Assembly: GCA_900755895.1 (NCBI GenBank)
Contig: CAAEIG010000052.1
Location: 1-64,000, forward strand
Source of the DNA: Clostridia bacterium
GTDB taxonomy: Bacteria > Bacillota > Clostridia > Oscillospirales > Acutalibacteraceae
DNA length: 64,000 nt
Direction: 5' to 3'
Made by a program: the position numbers and the translations under genes. Below, piece after piece: positions 49,801 to 57,852 of the stretch. The notes below the pieces were generated by a model, which was not told where the DNA came from, made no database searches, and worked only from the letters and a program-made list of their open reading frames with translations. Position 1 is the stretch's first letter; every line of letters begins with the position of its first letter.

Positions 49801-50361
49801 CTACAAGCGCTTCAGCTTGGAACGCACCCGATGCAGCGCATTGTCATAGGCCCGCACTGTGATCCCAGCGCGATTTGCCGCCTCGCTTCTGCGGTATCCG
49901 TTGAGGTAGAGAGCCAAGACCCGGCGCTCCAAGGGGGAAAGGGATACTCCCATCCTCTGCTGAAGGGACCGAAAGTCTTCCCGAAGCTCCAGCAGATCCT
50001 CGGGACCTGCCTCCACCGCGGCATCTCCGGCATCCTCCAACGGAACGGATTCGTTCAACGTTCGATTCCCGCTACTCACATGGCGCCGCACAGCGCTGGT
50101 CATCCGGTTGTAGACACACACACCGGCATAGGTGGAAAAGGACGCGCCTCCCTCCGGCCGGAAGGAGATGGCAGCTGCATACAGACCCAGCAATCCCTCT
50201 TGCCAAAGATCTTCCTTCTCCGGGGCGGCTGCACCTTCAAAGAGCTTCGCCTTTGCCCGGATGAGCCCCAGGTAGCGGGCGGAAAGCTCGGCAAAGGCAT
50301 CCCCCTGACGCTCCCGCACCAGGGCGGCAAGCCGGGCATCGCTGCAATCCTGAAACTCCAT
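49801..50361 (-). CDS. Sigma-70 family factor, SigH-like
   Basis: A 186-residue sigma factor. Region 2 shows LGLIRAKAKLFEGAAAPEKED, WQEGLLGLYAAAISFRPEGG and SFSTYAGVCVYNRMTSAVRRH; region 4 is LSPLERRVLALYLNGYRRSE then YDNALHRVRSKLKRL, closely like the end of SigH of Bacillus. It is shorter than SigH (about 218) and its location (beside comM) is not the usual one, so it may be a SigH paralogue rather than SigH itself. ATG 50361 has GAGGTG upstream; a strong promoter precedes it. Confidence 0.85.
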   Translation of the reverse strand: MEFQDCSDARLAALVRERQGDAFAELSARYLGLIRAKAKLFEGAAAPEKEDLWQEGLLGLYAAAISFRPEGGASFSTYAGVCVYNRMTSAVRRHVSSGNRTLNESVPLEDAGDAAVEAGPEDLLELREDFRSLQQRMGVSLSPLERRVLALYLNGYRRSEAANRAGITVRAYDNALHRVRSKLKRL

Positions 50362-50385
50362 GCTGCACCTCTTTTCCTGCCCCTT

Positions 50386-50414
50386 ATGATATCCCAAAGC
50401 ATCCATTTCGTCAA
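50386..50414 (-). promoter_or_regulatory. Sigma-A promoter of the SigH-like gene
   Basis: TTGACG (50409-50414), 17-bp spacer, TATCAT (50386-50391) on the minus strand. Confidence 0.8.
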
Positions 50415-50462
50415 GATTCTGTTTCCAGAGGCAGTAATTCCCGGAAAGCTTACAACATTCGG

Positions 50463-50491
50463 TTGTTTTCTGCATCACTATGCTGTATAAT
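50463..50491 (+). promoter_or_regulatory. Sigma-A promoter of the comM/yifB gene
   Basis: TTGTTT (50463-50468), 17-bp spacer, TATAAT (50486-50491), 45 bases before the start codon, divergent from the SigH-like gene promoter. Confidence 0.78.
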
Positions 50492-50535
50492 AAAACTAAA
50501 AAGTACAGGATTTTTGGGAAAGATGGTGAAGAATC

Positions 50536-52062
50536 ATGGTGGAAAAGATCTATAGTATGGGACTGTTTGGGCTGGACGCCTTCCCAGTGGAAGTGGAGGC
50601 CGACCTCTCTCAAGGCCTACCCGCTTTCGACTTGGTGGGCCTGCCGGACGCCGCTGTCAAAGAGTCCCGGGACCGCGTGCGGGCCGCCATGAAAAACTGT
50701 GGATTTGAGTATCCCGTCAGCCGCATCACCATGAATCTCGCCCCTGCAGACAAGAAAAAAGAAGGTCCTATTTACGACCTTCCCTTGCTGGTTGCCCTTC
50801 TGAAAGCTTCCCAGCAGCTCTCCTGTGCCACGGACGATGCCATCTTCTTGGGAGAGCTCTCTCTATCTGGAGAACTGAGACCAATTCGAGGACTGCTCCC
50901 CATGGCGGACAAGGCCAGAGCGGAAGGCTTCCGACGATTGTATGTCCCTGCCGCCAACGCCGGAGAAGGTGCTGTTATCGAAGGCATTGAAGTCTATGGA
51001 ATCCGCGATGTGACCCAGCTGGTAGAGCATCTCCGGGGTATGCTGAAGCTCAGCCCGGCTCTTCCCCAATTCGACCAGAGCACCCCCACAGAGTTCTTAG
51101 ACTTTGCCGATGTCAAGGGCCAGCAGGATGCCAAACGCGCTTTGGAGATTGCTGCCAGCGGCAATCACAACGTGCTATTCATCGGGCCTCCCGGCTCTGG
51201 AAAGAGCATGCTGGCCAAGCGCCTGCCCTCCATCCTGCCGAAGATGACCTTTCAAGAGGCACTGGAAACCACTAAGATTCATTCCGTCCGTGGCGAACTG
51301 CCCCCTGGAATTTCCCTGCTGCGGCAACGCCCTTTTCGTTCCCCTCACCACACGGTGTCCAATGTGGGATTGACCGGCGGTGGCTCCCCGCCCTTGCCCG
51401 GGGAGATCTCCCTGGCACACAATGGCGTTCTGTTTCTGGACGAGCTCCCTGAATTCCCACGACCGGTGATGGAAGCTCTCCGTCAACCCATGGAGGACCG
51501 GGTTGTGACCATCTCCCGTGCTGTGGGGACCCACGCCTATCCCTGCCGGTTTATGCTGGTGGCTGCGATGAATCCCTGTCCCTGCGGTTATTTCGGCCAT
51601 CCCACCCATCCCTGTCTGTGCTCCTCCCGCGAGGTAGAGCGCTATCTGGGGAAGATTTCCGGACCTCTGCTGGATAGAATCGACCTGCACATCGAAGTGA
51701 GCTCCGTGCCTTTTGAACAGCTCTCCTCCACCAGCCAAGAAGAATCTTCTGCAGAGATCCTGCAGCGGGTCTCCGCAGCACGGAATCTCCAAAACCAGCG
51801 CTATGCAGGGAAGCCCTACACCTGCAACGCAGATATCCCTGCTGGGGACCTACAGGAGATGTGCCAAACCACACAGGACGCCCAACTTCTGCTGCAAAAC
51901 GCTTTTGAGACTTTGGGATTTTCCGCACGGAGTTACAGCCGCGTGTTGAAAGTGTCTCGCACCATTGCCGACTTGGATAACTCGGAGAAAATCACCATAG
52001 ACCACGTGACCGAAGCCATTCAATACCGCACCTTGGACCGGAAGTACTGGATGGACCGTTAG
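50536..52062 (+). CDS. comM: YifB/ComM family AAA+ ATPase (Mg-chelatase-like)
   Basis: ComM is a hexameric helicase that speeds branch migration during natural transformation. The 508-residue protein has the N-terminal LonC-like domain (FPVEVEADLSQGLPAFDLVG, GLPDAAVKESRDRVRAAMKN), Walker A IGPPGSGKSMLAKRLP at about residue 217, RPFRSPHHTVSNVGLTGGGS, Walker B NGVLFLDELPEF, the zinc-type CPCGYFGHPTHPC, and a C-terminal Mg-chelatase domain with SRTIADLDNSEKI. ATG 50536 lacks a strong ribosome site. Competence itself is not shown by anything nearby. Confidence 0.94.
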   Translation: MVEKIYSMGLFGLDAFPVEVEADLSQGLPAFDLVGLPDAAVKESRDRVRAAMKNCGFEYPVSRITMNLAPADKKKEGPIYDLPLLVALLKASQQLSCATDDAIFLGELSLSGELRPIRGLLPMADKARAEGFRRLYVPAANAGEGAVIEGIEVYGIRDVTQLVEHLRGMLKLSPALPQFDQSTPTEFLDFADVKGQQDAKRALEIAASGNHNVLFIGPPGSGKSMLAKRLPSILPKMTFQEALETTKIHSVRGELPPGISLLRQRPFRSPHHTVSNVGLTGGGSPPLPGEISLAHNGVLFLDELPEFPRPVMEALRQPMEDRVVTISRAVGTHAYPCRFMLVAAMNPCPCGYFGHPTHPCLCSSREVERYLGKISGPLLDRIDLHIEVSSVPFEQLSSTSQEESSAEILQRVSAARNLQNQRYAGKPYTCNADIPAGDLQEMCQTTQDAQLLLQNAFETLGFSARSYSRVLKVSRTIADLDNSEKITIDHVTEAIQYRTLDRKYWMDR

Positions 52063-52070
52063 AGCGCAAA

Positions 52071-52104
52071 AAAGCCGCCCACTCCACGGAGGAGGGGCGG
52101 CTTT
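52071..52104. terminator. Terminator after comM
   Basis: Arms AAAGCCGCCC-A-CTCC and GGAG-G-GGGCGGCTTT, with A-run on the left and TTTC on the right; it can serve both convergent genes. Confidence 0.88.
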
Positions 52105-52118
52105 CTGCTGCCATTTAT

Positions 52119-55010
52119 TTAGCGGTTGCTGTCAAACTGGCTGATATTGTCCGGGAAATGGAACCCGTAGGTATTCTTTGTCCAATATCCGCTGCTGTGA
52201 TAGGCCTCATAGTAGTTGCCAAAGAAGAAGATCTTGCACTCTGCCAAACGGCGATACACCAGGCCTGAAATACCGCCGGTATTCCACTGGAGGAAGTTGT
52301 TGGCAAGGACGGTGGAATCCGCCCAGCCCAAGTCACAGGGAGCACTGCCTGAAAGCCGCACATATCCTGCGGGCATCCAGCCTACCTGGCCGCTGGAGGT
52401 GGTCACCTGGTACCAAACCTCCTGCTGAGTGGAAGAACGGTAGTCCTTGTATGCCTTCACGATAACAGTGCTGCCCAGAGACAGCGAAGTCACCAGATTG
52501 CTGTTGATACTCGTGCTGGAGTACACCGGCGCTTTCCCAAGATCCACGTCCGTGACGTTCACCGTACCAGTACGTGGGCTGGAACTGGAAATCCCTCTGG
52601 GATCTGTAGCGTTGAGCATGGCCAGGCAGTACCCATACTGGGTGGAGAGCACTCCGGAACCGTGGTTATACACAAAGCTAGTCAAGGCATCGAACTGGGC
52701 CTGACTCATCTTGATGTTGTTGCTCTTTCGGAAGTTTTCCACCGCATCTCCATAGCTACCATTATTCACCATATTCACCAGCTGAGCATATGCCTCCTCC
52801 TCGGTCAGGTTGTTGTAGAAGGAGGAGTTCTTTTGCACAACGTAGCCATAGCCCACGGTGGGATTGCCCGTGGCAATGTTGTCATCACGGATCTCGGAGA
52901 TCAGGCCCTCAAAGTTGGCCAGCACCGCAATGCCATCTCCGCTGGGAATCCTGGAATCATAGGTGGCCGTGGTGGAGCTGACATTGCTCGCAGTCACCCG
53001 CATGGTGAACTCATAGTAGTCCGTGGACCAAGTACCCGCCGCCACAGTGTTGGAATACGCGCGAATGGTGTAATCACCAGCAGCACTGAACTGCACAGTC
53101 CGACGGAAAACCTTCACCGTGTTGGTGGGCAATCCGTGAGTGGAAGTCTGGCTGGCAGTTTCAGACTCTGTGGCAATATAGGCGCCCTGTGCAGGACCGT
53201 CCACAATGACAAATCGCATCTCTGCCCGGCTGGTATCCGTAATGCCAACCAGGTCAAAATTGGTGTTTACAGGTACGATATTACCGTCAGCATAGGCAAA
53301 ACGCACGGGCTCTGCCGCAGTGACTGTAACCTGACAGGTTGCCTTCGCTCCTGCACCGTCGGTAAAGGTGATCGTAGCAGTGCCGGGCTTCACGCCGTAC
53401 AGCATGGCACCCTGGCTGTTGCCGCCATAGCTCACCGTATAGCCGGTGGAAACCACACTGGAATCACTGCTCTCCCAATACATGGCCCCAATATTGGAGG
53501 TGACAGAACCGTCCAGACGGACACTCTCATACTGAGAAATGGTCAGCTTTGTACTGCTGAGGGAAGCACCTGTGGCAGTCCCTCCACCGCCTCCAGAGGC
53601 GTTGTCCACCACATACTCACCGCTGACATAACCAGTGAGGCCGCCTTGGGTCTTGACGCCCAACCATCCGTTACTCTCTACAGAGGTGACGGTAATCACC
53701 GTTCCCGTGGCCAAGGTGGTAATGGCGGTATAACTAGTTCCGGGGCCACTGCGCAGACGCAAACTGGGTTCCGCTGTGACACGCACCTTCTGACCCACGT
53801 AGAAACCGTCTCCCGGATCGGGATCGGGATCAGGATCAGGCTCCGGCTCAGTGAAAGCTTGGTATGTAAACGCCACATACTCCTGGCTAACATAACCGGT
53901 AGCTCCTGTTTTCGTCTTCACCCCAACCCAGCCATTGGACACTGAGGTGACAGAAAGCAACGTGCCCACACTGAGCACCTCAATGGGATCGTAGCTGGTG
54001 CCAGGACCTTTGCGCATCCGCAGACCGCCCACGGCAATCACGCGCACTGTGTCTCCGGTTTTGATCGTTTCCTCCACCGGGTCCGCTGCTTCTGCGATAT
54101 GTTCAAAAGCCCAATACGTGGTGGCTACGTCTTCAAACTCCTGCAGGGTCTTATCCGCCGCAAAACCATCGCCGGTACGTCCCAAGGCGTTATTCAGAAT
54201 CGCCGTGACCTGGGACCGCTTGAGCGTGTCCTCAGGACGGAAAGTCCCATCGTCAAAGCCGCTGATCCATCCCATGGAAGCTGCGGAACAGATGACCTCT
54301 TCCGCCCAATGCCCCTCGATATCGGTAAATGATGCCGTTCCGGTCTCCATCTCGAAGCACTTGGCCAAAGCAGTCACAAACTCTGCTCGGGTCACCGTGT
54401 TGTTGGGACGGAAAGTGCCATCGCCATATCCACTGAGCACTCCCACATCCACCAGTACATTGACGGCAGTGTAATACCACTGACCCTGGGACACGTCGGA
54501 AAAGTGCCCCTCCTGTACCGCAGGTTTTGCCGCCAACAGATTGTACAGCACCTGCGCCATCTCTGCCCGGGTCATGCTCCGCTCCGGGAAGAACCGAGAG
54601 CCAGACTCTCCGGACATATAGGCCTTATGGCCGGTGGTTACCAACAAAGGATATGCACCGTAGGTCTCCTCCTTGGTGTTCTCCAGAGATGAGGTTTCCT
54701 CTTCTTCGCCCTCTTCTCCATCCAGGGCATCCTCCGAAGCCGTCTCCTCCTCAAGCGTTGAGGATTCCGAGGACTCCTCCAAAGCTGAAGAGGCCTCTTC
54801 TCCGCTAGAAGTTCCCGTCTCCGGCTGGGTAGTCTCCTCCTGATCATCGTTCTGGGGGGAATCTGCAACCGAGGACTCTTCCTCCTGTGAGACCACTTCT
54901 GTGTCTGACGAAACAGTCTCCGCCAGGGCAGCTGGAGCCGGCAGTATCAACAACAGTACCAGCAACAACGCCACCCATGTGGCGAACGTTCTCTTTTTCG
55001 TATTTCCCAC
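52119..55010 (-). CDS. S-layer-homology protein with SH3, Ig-like and lysozyme-like (GH24) domains
   Basis: A 963-residue exported protein. Order: signal peptide (1-30, ending PAALA); acidic Ser/Glu-rich linker (31-115); three SLH repeats (about 123-300; RAEMAQVLYNLLAAKPAV, RAEFVTALAKCFEMETGT and a third) that bind wall polymer; bacterial SH3 (about 335-395); a (DP)n linker; second SH3 (about 415-475); Big-like domain (about 485-570); another beta domain; then a GH24-type domain near 690-800, with the triad Glu (ANFEGL), Asp nine residues on and Thr in NPTVGYGY; a third SH3; and a C-terminal part. The start is GTG 55010 after TAGGAGG. It probably sits on the wall and may cut peptidoglycan. 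Confidence 0.88.
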   Translation of the reverse strand: MGNTKKRTFATWVALLLVLLLILPAPAALAETVSSDTEVVSQEEESSVADSPQNDDQEETTQPETGTSSGEEASSALEESSESSTLEEETASEDALDGEEGEEEETSSLENTKEETYGAYPLLVTTGHKAYMSGESGSRFFPERSMTRAEMAQVLYNLLAAKPAVQEGHFSDVSQGQWYYTAVNVLVDVGVLSGYGDGTFRPNNTVTRAEFVTALAKCFEMETGTASFTDIEGHWAEEVICSAASMGWISGFDDGTFRPEDTLKRSQVTAILNNALGRTGDGFAADKTLQEFEDVATTYWAFEHIAEAADPVEETIKTGDTVRVIAVGGLRMRKGPGTSYDPIEVLSVGTLLSVTSVSNGWVGVKTKTGATGYVSQEYVAFTYQAFTEPEPDPDPDPDPGDGFYVGQKVRVTAEPSLRLRSGPGTSYTAITTLATGTVITVTSVESNGWLGVKTQGGLTGYVSGEYVVDNASGGGGGTATGASLSSTKLTISQYESVRLDGSVTSNIGAMYWESSDSSVVSTGYTVSYGGNSQGAMLYGVKPGTATITFTDGAGAKATCQVTVTAAEPVRFAYADGNIVPVNTNFDLVGITDTSRAEMRFVIVDGPAQGAYIATESETASQTSTHGLPTNTVKVFRRTVQFSAAGDYTIRAYSNTVAAGTWSTDYYEFTMRVTASNVSSTTATYDSRIPSGDGIAVLANFEGLISEIRDDNIATGNPTVGYGYVVQKNSSFYNNLTEEEAYAQLVNMVNNGSYGDAVENFRKSNNIKMSQAQFDALTSFVYNHGSGVLSTQYGYCLAMLNATDPRGISSSSPRTGTVNVTDVDLGKAPVYSSTSINSNLVTSLSLGSTVIVKAYKDYRSSTQQEVWYQVTTSSGQVGWMPAGYVRLSGSAPCDLGWADSTVLANNFLQWNTGGISGLVYRRLAECKIFFFGNYYEAYHSSGYWTKNTYGFHFPDNISQFDSNR

Positions 55011-55065
55011 AATTGACCTCCTAAACGGACATTATAATGCCCGATTTGCGAAAATAGTCGGATAT

Positions 55066-55094
55066 ATTATAGCTTAAAGATTACAAAATTGCAA
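55066..55094 (-). promoter_or_regulatory. Sigma-A promoter of the SLH/lysozyme-like gene
   Basis: TTGCAA (55089-55094), 17-bp spacer, TATAAT (55066-55071) on the minus strand. A small stem CGGGCATTATAATGTCCG lies in the leader. Confidence 0.8.
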
Positions 55095-55130
55095 TCTTTT
55101 GGGCACACAATTCACACTTCCCAGAAATTT

Positions 55131-55166
55131 CAAGAAAAAAGGCCGCCGCATTTTCTGCGGCAGCCT
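55131..55166 (-). terminator. Terminator of ackA
   Basis: Stem AGGCxGCCGCA / TGCGGCxGCCT (55140-55166) followed by TTTTTTCTT on the minus strand, 24 bases after the ackA stop. Confidence 0.88.
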
Positions 55167-55189
55167 TTCTATAATATTCAGTAAAACAC

Positions 55190-56398
55190 TTACAGCTTTT
55201 CCACCAAAGCCTTGGTATCCCGAGCAATCACCAGCTCCTCGTTGGTGGGGATGACATAAACCTCCATGGTGGAATCGGGAGTGGAGATCTTGCCTTCCTT
55301 GCCGCGAACCATCTCCTCATTGAGGGCGGAATCCAGTTTCACACCCAGGAAAGACAGATAGTCGCAAACCACCTGACGGTGATGTGCCTGGTTCTCGCCG
55401 ACACCGGCAGTGAAAACAATGGCATCGCAGCCACCAAGAGCCACCAGGTAGCCACCGATAAACTTGGAGATCTGGTACTCCAAAATGTCGTGGGCCAGCT
55501 TGGCACGCTCGTTGCCTTCGGCAGCAGCCTTGGTCACGTCACGGTCATCGCTGGAAACACCGGAGATGCCCAGCAGACCGGACTTCTTGTTGAGCACCTG
55601 ATCCATCTCGGAGGGGGTCAGATGCTCCTTCTCCATGATGAAGGTGACCACGGAGGGATCCAGGGTGCCGGTGCGGCTGCCCATCATAAAGCCATCCAGG
55701 GGAGTCAGGCCCATGCTGGTGTCAATCACCTTGCCGCCGTCAATGGCAGTGATGGAGGAACCATTGCCCAGATGGCAGGTAATCATCTTCATATCCTTGA
55801 TATCCCGGCCCATGAGCTGAGCGCAGCGATGGCTTACGTAGCGATGAGAAGTGCCATGGAAGCCATAGCGCCGCACAGCGTATTTCTCGTAATATTCATA
55901 GGGAACATTAAACATGTAGGCCTTGGGAGGCATGGTGGCGTGGAACGCAGTGTCGAACACCACAACTTCGGGTACGCTCTCGCCAAACACCTCGCGGCAA
56001 GCGCGAATGCCCTGGCTGTGAGCCTTGTTGTGCAGCGGTGCCAGGGGAATCAGGCTCTCGATGTCCTCGATGACCTTTTCCGTCACCAAAACGGACTCGT
56101 GGAAGATGGAGCCGCCCTGCACGATACGGTGTCCCACAGCGGAAACCTCATCCAGGTTCTTGATCACGCCGTACTCCTCGTCGATGAGGGCATTCTTCAC
56201 CTGCATGAAAGCAGCAGCATGGTCCAGCATATTCACATTCTTTTGCAGCTCACGGCCATCGGCAGTCTTGTGGGTGAAAATACCGCCGGGCATACCAATA
56301 CGCTCACAGTTGCCCTTGCAGACCATCTGTTCGTTGTCCATGTCGATGAGCTGATACTTCAAAGAAGAACTGCCCGCGTTGATGACGAGAATTTTCAT
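55190..56398 (-). CDS. ackA: Acetate kinase
   Basis: AckA makes acetate and ATP from acetyl phosphate, the last step of fermentative acetate production. The 402-residue protein has the family signatures ILVINAGSSSLKYQLID at the N-terminus, VVFDTAFHATMPPKAYMF, RYGFHGTSHRYVSHRCAQLM, HLGNGSSITAIDGGKVIDTS, MGLTPLDGFMMGSRTGTLDP and FTAGVGENQAHHR. Its usual partner, phosphotransacetylase, is not in the window. Confidence 0.98.
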   Translation of the reverse strand: MKILVINAGSSSLKYQLIDMDNEQMVCKGNCERIGMPGGIFTHKTADGRELQKNVNMLDHAAAFMQVKNALIDEEYGVIKNLDEVSAVGHRIVQGGSIFHESVLVTEKVIEDIESLIPLAPLHNKAHSQGIRACREVFGESVPEVVVFDTAFHATMPPKAYMFNVPYEYYEKYAVRRYGFHGTSHRYVSHRCAQLMGRDIKDMKMITCHLGNGSSITAIDGGKVIDTSMGLTPLDGFMMGSRTGTLDPSVVTFIMEKEHLTPSEMDQVLNKKSGLLGISGVSSDDRDVTKAAAEGNERAKLAHDILEYQISKFIGGYLVALGGCDAIVFTAGVGENQAHHRQVVCDYLSFLGVKLDSALNEEMVRGKEGKISTPDSTMEVYVIPTNEELVIARDTKALVEKL

Positions 56399-56442
56399 GT
56401 TTCGAATCTTTCCTTTCCAATCAATACCCCGGAAAAAGTCCT

Positions 56443-56539
56443 TGGCGCGGCAAAGCGCCCCAAACCTGCGTCACAGCCGCTTAGGGATCTTCCGGGCGCC
56501 ATTTTTTGTCTGCCCCTTGTATGGGGAGGCTCGTTGATG
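56443..56539. other. Structured, unexplained stretch between ackA and tmcAL
   Basis: The 214-bp gap between divergent genes contains GGCGC (56444-56448) with two possible partners: GCGCC (56455-56459), and GCGCCA (56496-56501) followed by TTTTTT on the plus strand. On the minus strand GGCGC-TTTGCC-GCGCC is followed by TTTTT. A second stem is CCCC-TTGTAT-GGGG (56513-56526). It could be a leader for either gene. It does not fit a riboswitch class that I recognise. Confidence 0.4.
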
Positions 56540-56612
56540 TAAAATAGTTTGCAGTCTAAGCAGCTTTATTTTAGAACATTTCCCGCGCAAATTCAAGGAG
56601 TTTTATTGGAAA

Positions 56613-57803
56613 ATGCAGGAGAAATTGAAGATTTCCGCCGTTATCTGCGAATTGAATCCACTTCACAGCGGTCACAAGGCCCTATTCACCCATGCCAAAC
56701 AGAAGTTTGACGGGCTGGTATGCCTGCTTTCAGGGAATTACGTCCAGCGGGGAGAACCCGCCATCCTGGACAAGTGGGCTCGCACAAAGCTGGCCCTTCT
56801 GGCCGGTGCGGACCTGGTCATTGAACTGCCCCTGCCTTGGGCACTCTCAGGGGCGGAGCGTTTTGCCGCAGGGGGCGTTGCCCTTGCCAGGGCCTTGGGC
56901 TGTGTGGATACCCTGCTCTTCGGCGGGGAAACTGTGGACATTGCTCCCCTTTGGGAGTTGGCTAAAGCCCTCACCTCCCCGGATTTTTCCGCCTTGCTCC
57001 GACAAGAGGATGATGGCAGCTCCTTCGCCTTGCGACGGCAGCGAGCTGTCGCGAGGCTGGTTGGGGAATCCACTGCTGCACTGTTGGAACGCCCCAACTG
57101 TATTTTAGGAGTGGAATACCTGAAAGCCATCCTCGCCCAAGGCGGAGGTCTTTCCGCAGAGGTCTTCCCCAGGCTGGGGGCGGGCCACGATATCCCGGAG
57201 TCCAACGGGCCCCTGCTCTCTGCAAGCCACGCCCGGCAGCTGCTGGGGGCTGGAGAGTTCCCCCTGGGACGGCTTCCGGAAGAAACGCTGCTGCTCTGGA
57301 AGGAGCTGACCGCCAAAGGACAATGTCCCGCCTCTCTTGCGCGGTTGGAGATGGCGGTGCTGTGCCGCCTGCGCTCCATGACGGTGGAAGATTTCGCCGC
57401 TCTGCCGGACATCAGCGAAGGTCTTGAGTACCGGTTGTACAAAGCTGCCCGTCATGCAATCAGGCTGGAGGAGTTCTATGAACTGGTCAAATCAAAGCGG
57501 TACTCTCACGCTCGGGTACGGCGGTTGGCTATGGCTGCCTTTCTGGGGTTGACTGCGGGTGTTCCAACGCTCCCTCCTTATCTGAGGGTGCTGGGAATGA
57601 CCTCCACAGGCGGGGCAATTTTAAAGCAGGCATCCCCCACCTTGCCCTTAGCGCTGCGCCCGGCTGATTTCCAGCGCTTGGGTGGAGAAGCCTTGGCGCT
57701 CTTTGAGCAGGAGGCCCGCGCTGACGACCTATACGCCCTGGCACTTCCCAAACCCCAAGCCTGCGGAAGAGATTACACAGAGAAGCTTATCAAACTACCA
57801 TAA
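56613..57803 (+). CDS. tmcAL: tRNA(Met) cytidine acetate ligase
   Basis: TmcAL (YlbM) uses acetate and ATP to acetylate the wobble cytidine of elongator tRNA-Met. The 396-residue protein has the nucleotidyltransferase HIGH-type motif ELNPLHSGHKALF (about residues 14-26), SGNYVQRGEPAILDKWARTK, DLVIELPLPWALSGAERFA, and SASHARQLL. Its use of free acetate and its position facing ackA is notable but probably chance. Start ATG 56613; AAGGAG lies further upstream than usual. Confidence 0.93.
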   Translation: MQEKLKISAVICELNPLHSGHKALFTHAKQKFDGLVCLLSGNYVQRGEPAILDKWARTKLALLAGADLVIELPLPWALSGAERFAAGGVALARALGCVDTLLFGGETVDIAPLWELAKALTSPDFSALLRQEDDGSSFALRRQRAVARLVGESTAALLERPNCILGVEYLKAILAQGGGLSAEVFPRLGAGHDIPESNGPLLSASHARQLLGAGEFPLGRLPEETLLLWKELTAKGQCPASLARLEMAVLCRLRSMTVEDFAALPDISEGLEYRLYKAARHAIRLEEFYELVKSKRYSHARVRRLAMAAFLGLTAGVPTLPPYLRVLGMTSTGGAILKQASPTLPLALRPADFQRLGGEALALFEQEARADDLYALALPKPQACGRDYTEKLIKLP

Positions 57804-57808
57804 AAAAC

Positions 57809-57835
57809 AGCGGCCCGGATACACTCCAAGCCGCT
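57809..57835 (+). terminator. Terminator after tmcAL
   Basis: Arms AGCGGC and GCCGCT with a 15-base loop followed by TTCTATTT, in the 49-bp gap between convergent genes. Confidence 0.65.
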
Positions 57836-57852
57836 TTCTATTTGGCAATTTC

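Noticed and set aside
54040..55010. Plus-strand frames rich in Pro, Ser and Arg opposite the SLH protein
   Set aside because: They are complements of SLH repeats and the acidic linker; the minus-strand protein has a signal peptide and a promoter.
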